Notes: generated by a model from the sequence alone, not told the origin. A DNA stretch of 64,000 nucleotides from Clostridium caldaquaticum (GCF_023806125.1 NZ_JAMSKT010000014.1:24306-88305), one strand, 5' to 3'; shown: positions 53,864 through 63,735, counted from the first letter of the stretch. Made by a program: numbers and translations.

Positions 53864-54064
53864 ATGAAAGTAACTGGAAATATGACTATAGGTGAAGTAG
53901 TTAGGCTTCATCCAGATGCTGCTAGGGTGCTCATGTCCTTTGGAATGGGTTGTGTTGGCTGCCCAAGTGCGCAAATGGAAACTCTTGAAGAGGGTGCGCT
54001 TGTTCACGGAATAGATGTAAATGAAATGATAGAGGCTTTGAATAAGTTATTAGAAGAAAAATAA
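53864..54064 (+). CDS. DUF1858 protein, copy 2
   Basis: 66 residues, same MTIGEVVRLHPDAARVLMSFGMGCVGCPSAQMETLEEGA layout with the CVGC pair, so a tandem duplicate of the gene at 53583. RBS AGAAGGTG. Ends before a strong terminator, so the two genes form a unit separate from the kinase gene downstream. Confidence 0.9.
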   Translation: MKVTGNMTIGEVVRLHPDAARVLMSFGMGCVGCPSAQMETLEEGALVHGIDVNEMIEALNKLLEEK

Positions 54065-54110
54065 CATAAATACCCAGGGTTTATGCCTTGGGTATTTATG
54101 TTATTTTTGA
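54063..54110 (+). terminator. Terminator after DUF1858 copy 2
   Basis: Perfect 14-base arms AACATAAATACCCA (54063-54076) and TGGGTATTTATGTT (54089-54102), followed by T-run. Confidence 0.9.
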
Positions 54111-54232
54111 ATAATTATATATTTTTTTAGATTATAATGGAAAATATCTCGTTTTTTTGATAAAATGCTAAGGGGTATAATATGGATACTTTAATGTAGT
54201 ACTAAAATAAATATGACTTAAGGATGATTATT

Positions 54233-57200
54233 ATGTTTAATTTTAAAAGAGCTTTAATAAAAATCTGTCTGCTGATATTTTTATTGGTTTCAGTATTAAT
54301 GGTATTTTTTGTATTCAGTGATAAAAGCTCACATTCGCTTACTGAAAAACCTTTAGCAAAGAAAGGGGTACTAGATTTAAGAAATTGGGATTTTAAAGAA
54401 AAAGGCATAATTGGTCTTAACGGAGAATGGGAATTTTATTATGGTAAATTATTAACCCCTGAAGATTTTCAGGGAGAAGAACTTCCGAAAATGGATGGAT
54501 TTATTGATATGCCAGGAAATTTTAATGGATATATAGTTAATGGGCATCCTGTAGGTGGACAAGGTTTTGCTACATTTAGACTAAGAGTTATAACAGATAA
54601 AGCTGAGGAATTATATGGTATTAAAACTGAATATATTGAAACAGCCCATAAGCTTTGGGCTAACGGCAGAGTTGTTTCTGAGGCAGGTAAGATAGGTAAA
54701 TTAAAGAATGAAATGACTGCTGCGCTTATTCCTAAAATCGGTGTTTTTGCATGTGGTAATGGTGAGTTTGATATAATACTGCAAGTAAGCAATTTTTATA
54801 CCTATGAGTCTCAGGTAGATACAATACTTATGGGAACAGATTCTCAAATAATCAGCAATAGAACAGAAAAAGTAGGATTTGATTTATTTCTTTTAGGCAG
54901 CACTATAATAGCTGCAGTATATCATTTAGGGTTATTTTTTAGGAGAAGAAAGGACAAAGCTCCTCTCTATTTTGCATTAGTATGTGCTATAGTAGCATTA
55001 AGAACAGCCTTAGTAGGAGAAAGATTAATACATAATGTATTTAAAAATATGAATTTTATCTTAAATGGATGGCTTTTAAACTGGACATGGTTTCTTTATA
55101 TTCCTATATTAGTGCTTTTTATTAATAAGTACTATGAAGGTTTATTATCAAAATTTATTGTAAGGCTTTCTAGTTTAACAGGTATTATTTATTTTTTTAC
55201 TATACTGCTTTCACCTATAAGATATCAGTATTATTTAGTGCCTCCTTTTGAAATAGTTACAAATATTGTTCTCATATATATATTAAGCAAAATGATATAT
55301 AGGTATATTAAAGGAGAAAAAGGTTATGAGATAGCTTTTATAGGAATACTAGCTTTATTTATAACAAGGTTTAATGATCTTTTATATCATTTTTCAATCA
55401 TTATAACAGGATCTTATGCTCCGCTTGGAATGCTTATTTTTATAGCAGCTCAATCCTATGTAACGGCAGATAGGTTTTCTATGGTATTTTCAAGTGTTGA
55501 AGAAATGACAGAAAAGTTGAAATCTGTAGATAAATTAAAGGATGATTTTCTTGCTTCTACATCTCATGAGTTAAGAACTCCTTTAAACGGTATAATAGGC
55601 CTTACAGAAAGTTTGGTTTCAGGTATGTCTAGTGGTTTTACGGAGGAGCAGAAAGAAACTCTTTATTTAGTGCAGGCTAGTGCAAGGCGTCTGTCAAATC
55701 TGGTTAATGACATTCTGGATTTTTCAAAGCTTAAGAATAACGATTTAAAATTAGAAAGAAAGCCGGTAGATTTAAGAGCTCAGGTACAGATTGTAATAAA
55801 ATTTTGTGAAGCAACTACTAAAGGCAGGGATTTAGTATTAATAAATAATATTCCTCAATCTTTTCCACATGCTTATGGCGATGAAAATAGAATACAGCAG
55901 ATTTTATACAATTTAATCGGCAATGCAGTAAAATTTACTCCAAAAGGTACCATAGAAATACAGGCAGCAGAAAAGGAAGAAAATATTCATGTATATGTAC
56001 GTGATACAGGAATAGGAATACCTCAAGATAAACTTGATATAATTTTTGAAGCATATGAACAAGGTAAAGGAATTGGAGAGCGTTACGGTGGAACAGGGCT
56101 TGGTCTTTATGTAACAAGACATTTAGTGAAGCTTCATGGTGGGGATATAAGTGTCCGCTCTGAAGAAGGAAAGGGAACGGAATTTGTATTTAGCTTGCCA
56201 AAATGCTGTACATATGCAGATACTTCTCATAGTATTTCAGAAATGCAGAAAACAAAGCAGGATATACTTTGTAAAGAGAATATCTTACCTAAAACTATAC
56301 CATTAATACAGAAAAAAATTCTTATAGTAGATGATGAACTTGTTAACAGAAAAGTGCTTAAAAATTTTCTTGAACATGAAGGATACACAGTTATTACTGC
56401 TTCTAACGGAAAAGAGGCATTAGAGATTATAGATAATAATGAATTGGATTTAGTGATACTTGACATGATGCTTCCAGACATAATTGGATACGAAATCTGC
56501 CGTACTCTTCGAGAAACTAAATCTTTAGTTGAGCTTCCTGTACTTATAATGACTGCTGACATTAGGCCTGAGATGGTTGTTATTTCCTTTGAATGCGGGG
56601 CTAATGATTATTTAAGAAAGCCGTTTAACCGTTCTGAGTTAATGGCAAGAGTTAAGACCCTTATTTATTTAAAGAACTCTGTTAATGAGATTTTGACACT
56701 TCAAAAGGAGGTAGCAACTGCCTCAAATGAAGTTGCTGCATTAAATGAAAATATTAAAGAAAATGAAAAAGTTTTAACTGAAATGATTGAATACGATAAG
56801 TTAAAAACAGAATTTTTTGCAAATATATCTCATGAATTGAGAACCCCTTTAAATGTAATATGGAGCTCAATTCAGCTTCTTCAGCATATAGCTTCTCAAA
56901 GTACTGATGCAGGCAGTATAAGTAAATACCTAAAAATTATGAATCAGAACACTTTAAGGCTGTTGAGGCTTATTAATAACTTAATAGATTCAACAAAGAT
57001 AAATGGAGGATATTTGTCGCTTGAGCTTTCAAATGAAAATATTGTATCCGTTATTGAAGAAATTGTGCTATCGTCAGTTGTTTATGCTGAGTCAAAAGGT
57101 ATAAATTTAATATTTGACACAGAGATTGAGGAAAAATACATAGCTGTTGATACAGAAAAGATTGAAAGAATTATACTTAACCTTCTTTCAAATGCTGTAA

Positions 57201-57583
57201 AGTTTACCGACAGAGATGGTTTTATTTATGTAAATTTATATGACTTGAAAGATCGTATACGTATTTCAGTTAAAGATACAGGAATAGGAATACCAGAGAA
57301 AGAGCTTGAAAGAATATTCGAGAGATTTTCTCAAGTAGATAAATCTTTGTCACGAAGAACAGAAGGCAGCGGAATAGGACTTTCTCTTGTAAAGACATTT
57401 GTAGAAATGCATAATGGAACAATAAGGGTTAAGAGCAAGCTTAATGAAGGAAGTGAATTTATTATAGAATTACCTGTTATTCAATTAGAAGGAAGTTCTG
57501 GATTAATAGAGGATTCTTCAGCGCAGTCCTATACTTCAAAGTATATGGAAAGAGTACATTTAGAATTTTCAGATATATATTAG
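54233..57583 (+). CDS. Giant hybrid histidine kinase: 7TMR-DISM sensor, two kinase cores, one receiver
   Basis: 1116 residues from ATG 54233 (AAGGA eight bases upstream; ATG 54224 overlaps that RBS). After an N-terminal helix comes an extracytoplasmic jelly-roll-like domain (about 50-210), seven membrane segments of 7TMR-DISM type (about 220-420), HisKA with SHELRTPLNG (His445), ATPase (NAVKFT; DTGIGIP; GGTGLGL), receiver LVILDMMLPD with Asp744, coiled coil, second HisKA SHELRTPLN (His867) and second ATPase (DTGIGIPEKE; GSGIGLSL). No response regulator, HPt domain or effector is encoded nearby. The ligand is probably a carbohydrate-like molecule, inferred only from the sensor class. Confidence 0.93.
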   Translation: MFNFKRALIKICLLIFLLVSVLMVFFVFSDKSSHSLTEKPLAKKGVLDLRNWDFKEKGIIGLNGEWEFYYGKLLTPEDFQGEELPKMDGFIDMPGNFNGYIVNGHPVGGQGFATFRLRVITDKAEELYGIKTEYIETAHKLWANGRVVSEAGKIGKLKNEMTAALIPKIGVFACGNGEFDIILQVSNFYTYESQVDTILMGTDSQIISNRTEKVGFDLFLLGSTIIAAVYHLGLFFRRRKDKAPLYFALVCAIVALRTALVGERLIHNVFKNMNFILNGWLLNWTWFLYIPILVLFINKYYEGLLSKFIVRLSSLTGIIYFFTILLSPIRYQYYLVPPFEIVTNIVLIYILSKMIYRYIKGEKGYEIAFIGILALFITRFNDLLYHFSIIITGSYAPLGMLIFIAAQSYVTADRFSMVFSSVEEMTEKLKSVDKLKDDFLASTSHELRTPLNGIIGLTESLVSGMSSGFTEEQKETLYLVQASARRLSNLVNDILDFSKLKNNDLKLERKPVDLRAQVQIVIKFCEATTKGRDLVLINNIPQSFPHAYGDENRIQQILYNLIGNAVKFTPKGTIEIQAAEKEENIHVYVRDTGIGIPQDKLDIIFEAYEQGKGIGERYGGTGLGLYVTRHLVKLHGGDISVRSEEGKGTEFVFSLPKCCTYADTSHSISEMQKTKQDILCKENILPKTIPLIQKKILIVDDELVNRKVLKNFLEHEGYTVITASNGKEALEIIDNNELDLVILDMMLPDIIGYEICRTLRETKSLVELPVLIMTADIRPEMVVISFECGANDYLRKPFNRSELMARVKTLIYLKNSVNEILTLQKEVATASNEVAALNENIKENEKVLTEMIEYDKLKTEFFANISHELRTPLNVIWSSIQLLQHIASQSTDAGSISKYLKIMNQNTLRLLRLINNLIDSTKINGGYLSLELSNENIVSVIEEIVLSSVVYAESKGINLIFDTEIEEKYIAVDTEKIERIILNLLSNAVKFTDRDGFIYVNLYDLKDRIRISVKDTGIGIPEKELERIFERFSQVDKSLSRRTEGSGIGLSLVKTFVEMHNGTIRVKSKLNEGSEFIIELPVIQLEGSSGLIEDSSAQSYTSKYMERVHLEFSDIY

Positions 57584-57705
57584 TAATTTATTTTTAGAAT
57601 GCTTCTTTTAAGTAAATATTTATATATTTATAAATTTGCGAAGATATTTTAAGGTAAATTCCGTGGTATAATATAGTAAGAATAATAGGTAATTGAGGTA
57701 TTGTT

Positions 57706-58269
57706 ATGATAAATTTAAATGAAATTCTATTAGAAAATCCTATAATAGCAGCTGTAACCGCAGACAGTAATTTGCAGCAGGTGATAGACAGTGATGCTTT
57801 AGTTGTGTTTATTCTGCATGGAAGTATATTAAACATAAAGGATATGTGTGATAGGTTAAAAGAAGCTCATAAGCTGGTGTTTGTACATATTGATATGGTA
57901 GAAGGATTAAAAGCTGATTCTGCAGCACTGGAATTTATAAAAAAACATGCGGAACCTTATGGAATAATTACAACAAAGCCTACAAATATAAGACATGCTA
58001 AGCAGCTTGGATTTTGTACAGTACAGAGAATTTTTGCAATTGATTCTTTATCATTAAAATCAGGTATTAAAAACATAAAGGATGTAAGACCTGATGCAGT
58101 TGAGGTAATGCCAGGAGTTGCAAGTAAAATAATAAGTAAAATTCAAAAGGAAGTCCAGGTGCCTGTAATTGCTGGAGGGCTTATAGAAAATAAAAAGGAT
58201 GTAATGGATGCATTGGGAAGCGGTGCTGTTGCTATATCTACAAGTGATTCTGATTTATGGAACATGTAA
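57706..58269 (+). CDS. glpP: Glycerol-3-phosphate responsive antiterminator
   Basis: 187 residues, the usual size. TIM-barrel-like GlpP pattern: NPIIAAVTADSNLQQVIDSDALVVFILHGSI, VHIDMVEGLKAD, GIITTKPTNIRHAKQLGF, VRPDAVEVMPGVASKII and VIAGGLIENKKDV. On binding glycerol-3-phosphate, GlpP binds leader RNA and prevents termination. The leader of the next gene carries just such a terminator, so its target is evident. RBS TTGAGGT. It has its own unit ahead of the target promoter. Confidence 0.95.
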   Translation: MINLNEILLENPIIAAVTADSNLQQVIDSDALVVFILHGSILNIKDMCDRLKEAHKLVFVHIDMVEGLKADSAALEFIKKHAEPYGIITTKPTNIRHAKQLGFCTVQRIFAIDSLSLKSGIKNIKDVRPDAVEVMPGVASKIISKIQKEVQVPVIAGGLIENKKDVMDALGSGAVAISTSDSDLWNM

Positions 58270-58299
58270 TTAATGTATATATTTATTTATATTTAACTA

Positions 58300-58328
58300 T
58301 TTACAGAAAAACAATTTTGTAATATAAT
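58300..58328 (+). promoter_or_regulatory. Promoter of the glycerol-3-phosphate operon
   Basis: TTTACA, 17 bases, TATAAT, just upstream of the leader terminator. Confidence 0.75.
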
Positions 58329-58342
58329 GGTATTAGGCGAGA

Positions 58343-58400
58343 GACAAAGAGAGCCGTTATTAAGGTGAATCCTTATATAATGGTTCTCTTTGTCTTTTTT
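58343..58400 (+). terminator. GlpP-controlled leader terminator
   Basis: GACAAAGAGAGCC...TTAT...AAGG pairs with CCTT...ATAA...GGTTCTCTTTGTC, followed by six T. It sits between promoter and gene and directly downstream of glpP, matching the B. subtilis GlpP antitermination layout. Confidence 0.85.
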
Positions 58401-58431
58401 GCTTTAAAGCATTATTTAAGGGGGATAGGTT

Positions 58432-59871
58432 ATGTATGATGTTTTGATAATCGGGGCTGGAGTTGTAGGAAGTTCTATAGCCAGGGAGTTATCTAAATAT
58501 GAGCTGAATATATGTGTTATCGAGAAAAATTCCGATATTTGCGAGGGCACAACAAAGGCAAATAGTGCAATTATTCATGCAGGTTTTGATGCCAAGCCTG
58601 GAAGCTTAAAAGCAAAGTTGAACGTAGAAGGCAATAAAATGTTTGATAAACTTTCTGAGGAATTGGATTTTCCGTTTAGAAGGATTGGAGCTTTGGTGCT
58701 CTGTTTTGATGAGAGAGATTTATATAAGCTTGAAGATTTAAAAAAGCAGGGAGAAAAAAATGGAGTTTTTGGATTAAAAGTATTAAACAGAGATGAGCTT
58801 AAAGAGATAGAGCCAAATGTTACGGAGAATGCAGCAGCTGCTCTTTATGCTCCAACTAGCGGCATAGTTTGTCCTTATGAGATGACTTTAGGTTTTGCTG
58901 AAAATGCTAATAGTAACGGGGTAGAGTTTATATTTGATACAACAGTAAATGGAATAAGAAGGCAGGAGGGTAACTATATAGTTTCTACAAATAATGGAGA
59001 TTTTGAGGCAAAAGTAATAATCAATGCTGCAGGAGTATTTGCAGATGAAATAAACAATATGGTAAGTGAAAATAAAATAAGTATAATTCCTAGAAAAGGA
59101 GAGTACTGCCTTTTAGATAGAGAGGCAGGGAATTTGGTTTCTAAAACTATATTTCAGCTGCCAACAGCAATGGGCAAAGGTGTTTTAGTCAGTCCTACAA
59201 TTCATGGAAATCTGCTTGTAGGGCCTACTGCAGTGGATTTAGATGATAAGCTGGATTTAACAACTACTAGGAAAGGATTAGAGGAAGTAATTACAAAGGG
59301 AAGTTTAAGTGTTAAAAATTTGCCGGTAAATAAGGTTATTACCTCTTTCGCTGGATTAAGAGCTCACTTTACAGCTGATGATTTTGTAATCGGTGAAGCG
59401 GAAGATGCAGAAGGTTTTATTAATGCAGCAGGCATAGAATCACCGGGGTTGTCAAGTGCACCAGCTATAGCAGTAATGATAGAAAATCTAGTAGTTCAAA
59501 AACTTAATCCAAGCAAAAATAAAAATTTCAACCCTGTAAGAAAGGGTATTCTAAAGTTTAGAGAATTGAGCAATGAAGAGAAAAATAAGCTAATTAAATC
59601 TAAAGCTGAATACGGAAGGATAGTCTGCAGATGTGAAACTGTAACAGAAGGGGAAATAATAGATGCCATAAGAAGACCTTTAGGAGCAAAAACCGTAGAT
59701 GGAGTAAAAAGAAGAACAAGAGCAGGTACTGGAAGATGCCAGGTGGGTTTTTGTATGACTAAAACTGTAGAACTACTTGCCAGGGAGCTTAAAATAGGTG
59801 TAGAAGAAGTTACTAAGTTTGGAGGAAACTCAAAATTACTGGTTGGAAAGAATAAGGATAGTATTAAGTAG
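58432..59871 (+). CDS. FAD-dependent glycerol-3-phosphate dehydrogenase-like protein (GlpA-like)
   Basis: 479 residues. DAO-type FAD domain DVLIIGAGVVGSSIARELS, the EGTTKANSAIIHAGFDAKPG substrate region, GLRAHFTADDFVIGEA and the FAD-binding GIESPGLSSAPAIA. The C-terminal ~90 residues carry a BFD-like [2Fe-2S] domain with CRCETVTEGEII (about 400) and GTGRCQVGFC. Oxidises glycerol-3-phosphate to DHAP, passing electrons to the two proteins encoded next. RBS GGGGGATAGG. Controlled by GlpP through the leader terminator. Confidence 0.9.
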   Translation: MYDVLIIGAGVVGSSIARELSKYELNICVIEKNSDICEGTTKANSAIIHAGFDAKPGSLKAKLNVEGNKMFDKLSEELDFPFRRIGALVLCFDERDLYKLEDLKKQGEKNGVFGLKVLNRDELKEIEPNVTENAAAALYAPTSGIVCPYEMTLGFAENANSNGVEFIFDTTVNGIRRQEGNYIVSTNNGDFEAKVIINAAGVFADEINNMVSENKISIIPRKGEYCLLDREAGNLVSKTIFQLPTAMGKGVLVSPTIHGNLLVGPTAVDLDDKLDLTTTRKGLEEVITKGSLSVKNLPVNKVITSFAGLRAHFTADDFVIGEAEDAEGFINAAGIESPGLSSAPAIAVMIENLVVQKLNPSKNKNFNPVRKGILKFRELSNEEKNKLIKSKAEYGRIVCRCETVTEGEIIDAIRRPLGAKTVDGVKRRTRAGTGRCQVGFCMTKTVELLARELKIGVEEVTKFGGNSKLLVGKNKDSIK

Positions 59872-59883
59872 GGGGTAAAGCTT

Positions 59884-61143
59884 ATGCAGGAATATGATAT
59901 AGCTATTATAGGTGGGGGCCCTGCAGGCCTTGCAGCTGCTATTGCAGCTAGAGAAAATGGTATAGAAAATATATTAGTTATAGAAAGAGAAAATCAATTA
60001 GGCGGAATACTTAATCAGTGTATTCATAATGGTTTTGGTCTTCATACTTTTAAAGAAGAGCTTACAGGTCCGGAATATGCAGAAAGGTTTATAAGTAAGT
60101 TAAAGGAACTAAATATACCTTATAAGTTAAATACAATGGTTTTAGATTTATCAAAAGATAAGATAATTACAGCGGTAAATGATAAAGATGGAGTAATTGA
60201 GATAAAAGCAAAAGCGGTAATTTTGGCTATGGGTTGCAGAGAAAGGCCGAGAGGAGCAATAAATATTCCTGGAAACAGGTGCTCGGGAATATATACTGCT
60301 GGAACTGCACAAAAGTTTGTAAATGTTAAAGGAGAGCTTCCAGGCAGAGAGATTGTAATATTAGGTTCAGGAGATATAGGACTTATAATGGCAAGAAGAA
60401 TGACTTTAGAGGGCTGCAAGGTAAAGGCTGTTGTGGAGCTTATGCCTTATTCCAGCGGACTTAATAGAAATATAGTTCAGTGCCTTCATGATTATAATAT
60501 ACCATTAAAGCTTAGTCATACAGTTGTAAATATAAAAGGAAAAGAAAGGCTTGAAGGAGTTATCATAGCAAAGGTGGATGAAAATAGAAAACCTATTGAA
60601 GGTACAGAAGAATATATAGACTGTGATACTCTGCTTCTTTCAGTAGGGCTTATACCCGAGAATGAATTGTCTAAAAATGCGGGAGTTACTTTGTCTGATG
60701 TTACCAATGGACCAATAGTAAATGAAAGTATGCAGACAAACCTTGAAGGGATATTTGCCTGTGGTAATGTGCTTCATGTACATGATTTAGTAGATTACGT
60801 AACTTTGGAGAGTTATACAGCAGGAAAAAATGCAGCTAAGTTTGTAAAAGGAGAAAAAGTTAGTAAAGACAGCTTGGAAGTTATAGCTGAAGAGGGAGTA
60901 AGCTATGTTGTTCCTAAGTTTATAAACCCTTTAAATATTGAAGACTATATTGATATTAAATTTAGAGTAAGAAAACCCTGCAGCAATCACTTTATTTCTG
61001 TATATTTTGATGATATAAGAGAAATTTGTGTAAGGAAAAAAATACTGACTCCTGGAGAGATGGAGGTTGTTAAGGTTAAGAAGGAATTATTTCTTAAACA
61101 TTCTGATTGCAGTAAGATAACTGTTAAAGTGGAGGGGGATTAA
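59884..61143 (+). CDS. Pyridine-nucleotide-disulfide-type FAD oxidoreductase of the glycerol-3-phosphate operon
   Basis: 419 residues. N-terminal FAD motif DIAIIGGGPAGLAAAIAARENG, the GGILNQCIHNGFG block with a conserved Cys, GCRERPRGA, the NAD-binding GSGDIGLIMARRM, and GNVLHVHDLVD near the C terminus. It sits between the dehydrogenase and the DUF1667 gene, the conserved three-gene order of the clostridial anaerobic glycerol-3-phosphate dehydrogenase. It probably takes electrons from the dehydrogenase to NAD or another acceptor. RBS GGGGGT. Confidence 0.9.
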   Translation: MQEYDIAIIGGGPAGLAAAIAARENGIENILVIERENQLGGILNQCIHNGFGLHTFKEELTGPEYAERFISKLKELNIPYKLNTMVLDLSKDKIITAVNDKDGVIEIKAKAVILAMGCRERPRGAINIPGNRCSGIYTAGTAQKFVNVKGELPGREIVILGSGDIGLIMARRMTLEGCKVKAVVELMPYSSGLNRNIVQCLHDYNIPLKLSHTVVNIKGKERLEGVIIAKVDENRKPIEGTEEYIDCDTLLLSVGLIPENELSKNAGVTLSDVTNGPIVNESMQTNLEGIFACGNVLHVHDLVDYVTLESYTAGKNAAKFVKGEKVSKDSLEVIAEEGVSYVVPKFINPLNIEDYIDIKFRVRKPCSNHFISVYFDDIREICVRKKILTPGEMEVVKVKKELFLKHSDCSKITVKVEGD

Positions 61144-61144
61144 T

Positions 61145-61531
61145 GTGGTAAAAAAAGAACTTATATGTATAAGCTGTCCTTTAGGCTGCAGCTTGGAAGT
61201 ATCCATAGATGATAAAAATATAAAGGTAAGCGGAAATAGCTGCAAAAGAGGAGAAATTTACGGAATTAAAGAATGTACAAATCCAACCAGAATCGTTACT
61301 TCTACAGTTTTTATAAAAAATGGTACTGAAGAGGTTTTGCCTGTTAAAACAGAAAAAGATATTCCAAAGGATAAGATTTTTGAGTGTATAAGGTTATTAA
61401 AAGATGTAGAGGTGAAGGCTCCTATTAAGATAGGAGATGTAGTAGTTTCAAATGTATTAGGTACAGGAATTAATGTGGTGGCAACTAAAAGTATTAAAAG
61501 CAAACCCGAAGTCTGCATTAAAAGCAGTTAA
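61145..61531 (+). CDS. DUF1667 domain protein, third subunit of the glycerol-3-phosphate system
   Basis: 128 residues from GTG 61145 (GTGGAGGGGG upstream). Two conserved cysteine pairs, CISCPLGCSL (about 7-16) and SCKRGEIYGIKEC (about 32-44), likely to bind an Fe-S cluster or zinc, followed by DUF1667. Last gene of the GlpP-controlled operon, one base after the oxidoreductase stop region. Presumed electron-transfer partner. Confidence 0.88.
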   Translation: MVKKELICISCPLGCSLEVSIDDKNIKVSGNSCKRGEIYGIKECTNPTRIVTSTVFIKNGTEEVLPVKTEKDIPKDKIFECIRLLKDVEVKAPIKIGDVVVSNVLGTGINVVATKSIKSKPEVCIKSS

Positions 61532-61540
61532 AAAAAGTAA

Positions 61541-61560
61541 CCGAGCATGGGGGTGCTCGG
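61541..61560 (+). terminator. Hairpin after the DUF1667 gene
   Basis: CCGAGCA (61541-61547) pairs with TGCTCGG (61554-61560); GC-rich stem but no T-run, so terminator or 3' stabiliser. Confidence 0.6.
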
Positions 61561-61734
61561 TATCAAATGGGGTTTATCATGGGGATATATTATATGTTAT
61601 TAAATTATGGGGAATTATATTAATGTTTTCCTTACGGCACATAAATAGTATAGCACAAATATTTTAAGTTTTACAATACCAAACATAAAAGTTTTTATTT
61701 TAAATATTTTCTTACAATTTCGACATGATACAAC

Positions 61735-62019
61735 TTAATTTTTAAAAATCAAATAAACTGTAGAACTGAGTAATAAGCTGATTATTCCTAGGGTTAAAGC
61801 TATAAGCTTAGATGTTTTGTTGAATTTTGTCTTGTAAACGATTAGTATAGCACATATAATTCCAACGGGAAACCTAAAGCTATTATTTATTGTTATGTAG
61901 GTTAAACATAAGAGCCAAAGACCAAAAAGTTTTAGGAAATAATACTTTTCAGATTCCTGTTTTTTATGATGTGCAATAAAAAGTAAAGGGGAAGTTAAAA
62001 CAAGTGTTAAAAATGGCAT
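61735..62019 (-). CDS. Small membrane protein
   Basis: 94 residues with three hydrophobic segments (about 3-16, 28-62 and 70-92) and short charged loops. RBS GGAGTTA about nine bases before the ATG makes it credible. It lies alone on the minus strand between the glycerol-3-phosphate operon and murD. Family not recognised. Confidence 0.55.
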   Translation of the reverse strand: MPFLTLVLTSPLLFIAHHKKQESEKYYFLKLFGLWLLCLTYITINNSFRFPVGIICAILIVYKTKFNKTSKLIALTLGIISLLLSSTVYLIFKN

Positions 62020-62179
62020 TTCACTAACTCCTTATATTAATTCTGTTTAAATATATGTTTTATAAGTGTAGAAATTGCTGTAAAAGTGGTATAATATAGA
62101 AAGAATTATATAAACCTCTTGATTAAGCTGTTGGATGCAGCTTAACTTTATATAAATGTTTTAGAAGTGAGGGAGTTTG

Positions 62180-63559
62180 GTGAAAAGAGATTTTAAAGAA
62201 TTTAAGGACTTTATAAAAAATAAGAATACAGCCGTTGTAGGTATAGGTGTCAGCAATATACCTCTTATTCGCTTTCTTTTAGAGTTAGGTGCTAAGGTTA
62301 GTGCTTTTGACAGAAAAAATGAAGATGAACTTGGAGATATAGCAAAGGAATTTAAAGAAAAGGGAGTTAAGCTGGTTTTAGGTGAAAATTATTTAAATAA
62401 TCTTTCAGGCTATGATGTTATATTTAAAACCCCTTCTATGAGAATAGACAGTCCTTTTCTTGTTAAGGCTAAGGAAGAAGGAGCATATATAACTTCGGAG
62501 ATGGAGGAATTCGTAAGATATTGCCCTGCAAAGGTTTATGGAGTAACTGGCAGTGATGGAAAAACTACTACAACTACTTTAATATATAATTTATTAAAGG
62601 AAGAAGGTTATAAGACATGGGTAGGGGGCAATATAGGAACTCCGCTTTTTGCTCAAATAGAAGAAATTAAAAAAGATGATAAAGTGGTTCTTGAGCTTTC
62701 AAGTTTTCAGCTTATGACAATGACTGTATCACCAGAGGTTTCAGTTATAACTAATCTAAGTCCGAATCATTTAGATATGCATAAGGATATGGATGAGTAT
62801 GTAGATGCTAAGAAAAATATATTTAAATTCCAAAGCTTAGAGGATATTTTAATACTTAACAGAGATAATGAAATAACTAATTTAATGGTTAAAGAAGCTA
62901 AAGGAAGCGTGCTTCAATTCAGTATAAAGGAGCCTATTGATAAAGGAGCTTATTATAAAGATGGTATATTATATTTGTTTGGTAAGGAAGTATGCAAAGC
63001 TGAAGATATAGTTATAAAAGGAATGCATAATGTTGAAAATTATCTTGCTACTTTCTGTGCTGTAAATCAGGATGTAAGCATAGAGGTTATGAAAAAGGTA
63101 GCAACAACGTTTAAGGGAGTAGAGCATAGAATAGAATTTGTAAGAGAATTTCACGGAGTTAAATATTATAATAGCTCTATTGCTTCAAGTCCTTCTAGAA
63201 CTTTAGCAGATATTAAGGTTTTTGATAAGCCTGTTATACTTATTGCAGGTGGTTATGATAAGCATATTCCTTTTGAACCTCTTGCAGAGGAAGGTTACCC
63301 ATATATTAAAAAGTTAATCCTTTTAGGCAATACCAGAGAAAAAATAAAGATTGCCTTCCAAAAGGTGATAGAAGAGAAAGAGCTGAATCTGCCTATTATT
63401 ATGGCTGATTCCTTTGAAGATGCCGTAAACAAGGCTAAGGAAGAAGCTGAAGATAAAGATGTGGTTCTTCTGGCTCCAGCTTGTGCAAGCTTTGATATGT
63501 TTGCTAATTTCGAAGTTAGAGGTAACAGATTCAAGGAAATTGTAAATAATTTGAAATGA
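62180..63559 (+). CDS. murD: UDP-N-acetylmuramoyl-L-alanine-D-glutamate ligase
   Basis: 459 residues. N-terminal UDP-binding domain ([19 protein letters not shown]), ATP loop [11 protein letters not shown] (about 117-127), [17 protein letters not shown], and the C-terminal [12 protein letters not shown]. Adds D-glutamate to UDP-MurNAc-L-Ala in peptidoglycan synthesis. GTG at 62180 is preferred (AGTGAGG seven bases upstream); a TTG at 62177 is possible. Not in a dcw cluster here. Confidence 0.96.
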   Translation: MKRDFKEFKDFIKNKNTAVVGIGVSNIPLIRFLLELGAKVSAFDRKNEDELGDIAKEFKEKGVKLVLGENYLNNLSGYDVIFKTPSMRIDSPFLVKAKEEGAYITSEMEEFVRYCPAKVYGVTGSDGKTTTTTLIYNLLKEEGYKTWVGGNIGTPLFAQIEEIKKDDKVVLELSSFQLMTMTVSPEVSVITNLSPNHLDMHKDMDEYVDAKKNIFKFQSLEDILILNRDNEITNLMVKEAKGSVLQFSIKEPIDKGAYYKDGILYLFGKEVCKAEDIVIKGMHNVENYLATFCAVNQDVSIEVMKKVATTFKGVEHRIEFVREFHGVKYYNSSIASSPSRTLADIKVFDKPVILIAGGYDKHIPFEPLAEEGYPYIKKLILLGNTREKIKIAFQKVIEEKELNLPIIMADSFEDAVNKAKEEAEDKDVVLLAPACASFDMFANFEVRGNRFKEIVNNLK

Positions 63560-63570
63560 TTATTAATTAT

Positions 63571-63618
63571 CTTAAAGCAGATTATATTAAACTTGTCGTT
63601 GTTATAATCTGCTTTAAG
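63571..63618 (+). terminator. Hairpin after murD
   Basis: Perfect 16-base arms CTTAAAGCAGATTATA and its complement (63603-63618), followed by AT-rich DNA. Ends murD transcription ahead of the rRNA promoters. Confidence 0.75.
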
Positions 63619-63735
63619 ACATATTATTTTATATTTTATTAATAATCGCAGCCAGGTGTATCAATTAAGGTATTTTGTAGAATTATAGAGAATTTCTAAG
63701 AAATAAAAAGTTAATTTTAAATAATGATAGTTAGA

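Noticed and set aside
57594..57836. Minus-strand frame opposite the start of glpP
   Set aside because: Antisense to glpP with low-complexity composition and no RBS.
61473..61667. Plus-strand frame across the end of the DUF1667 gene
   Set aside because: Out-of-frame overlap with the DUF1667 gene and the hairpin; no RBS.
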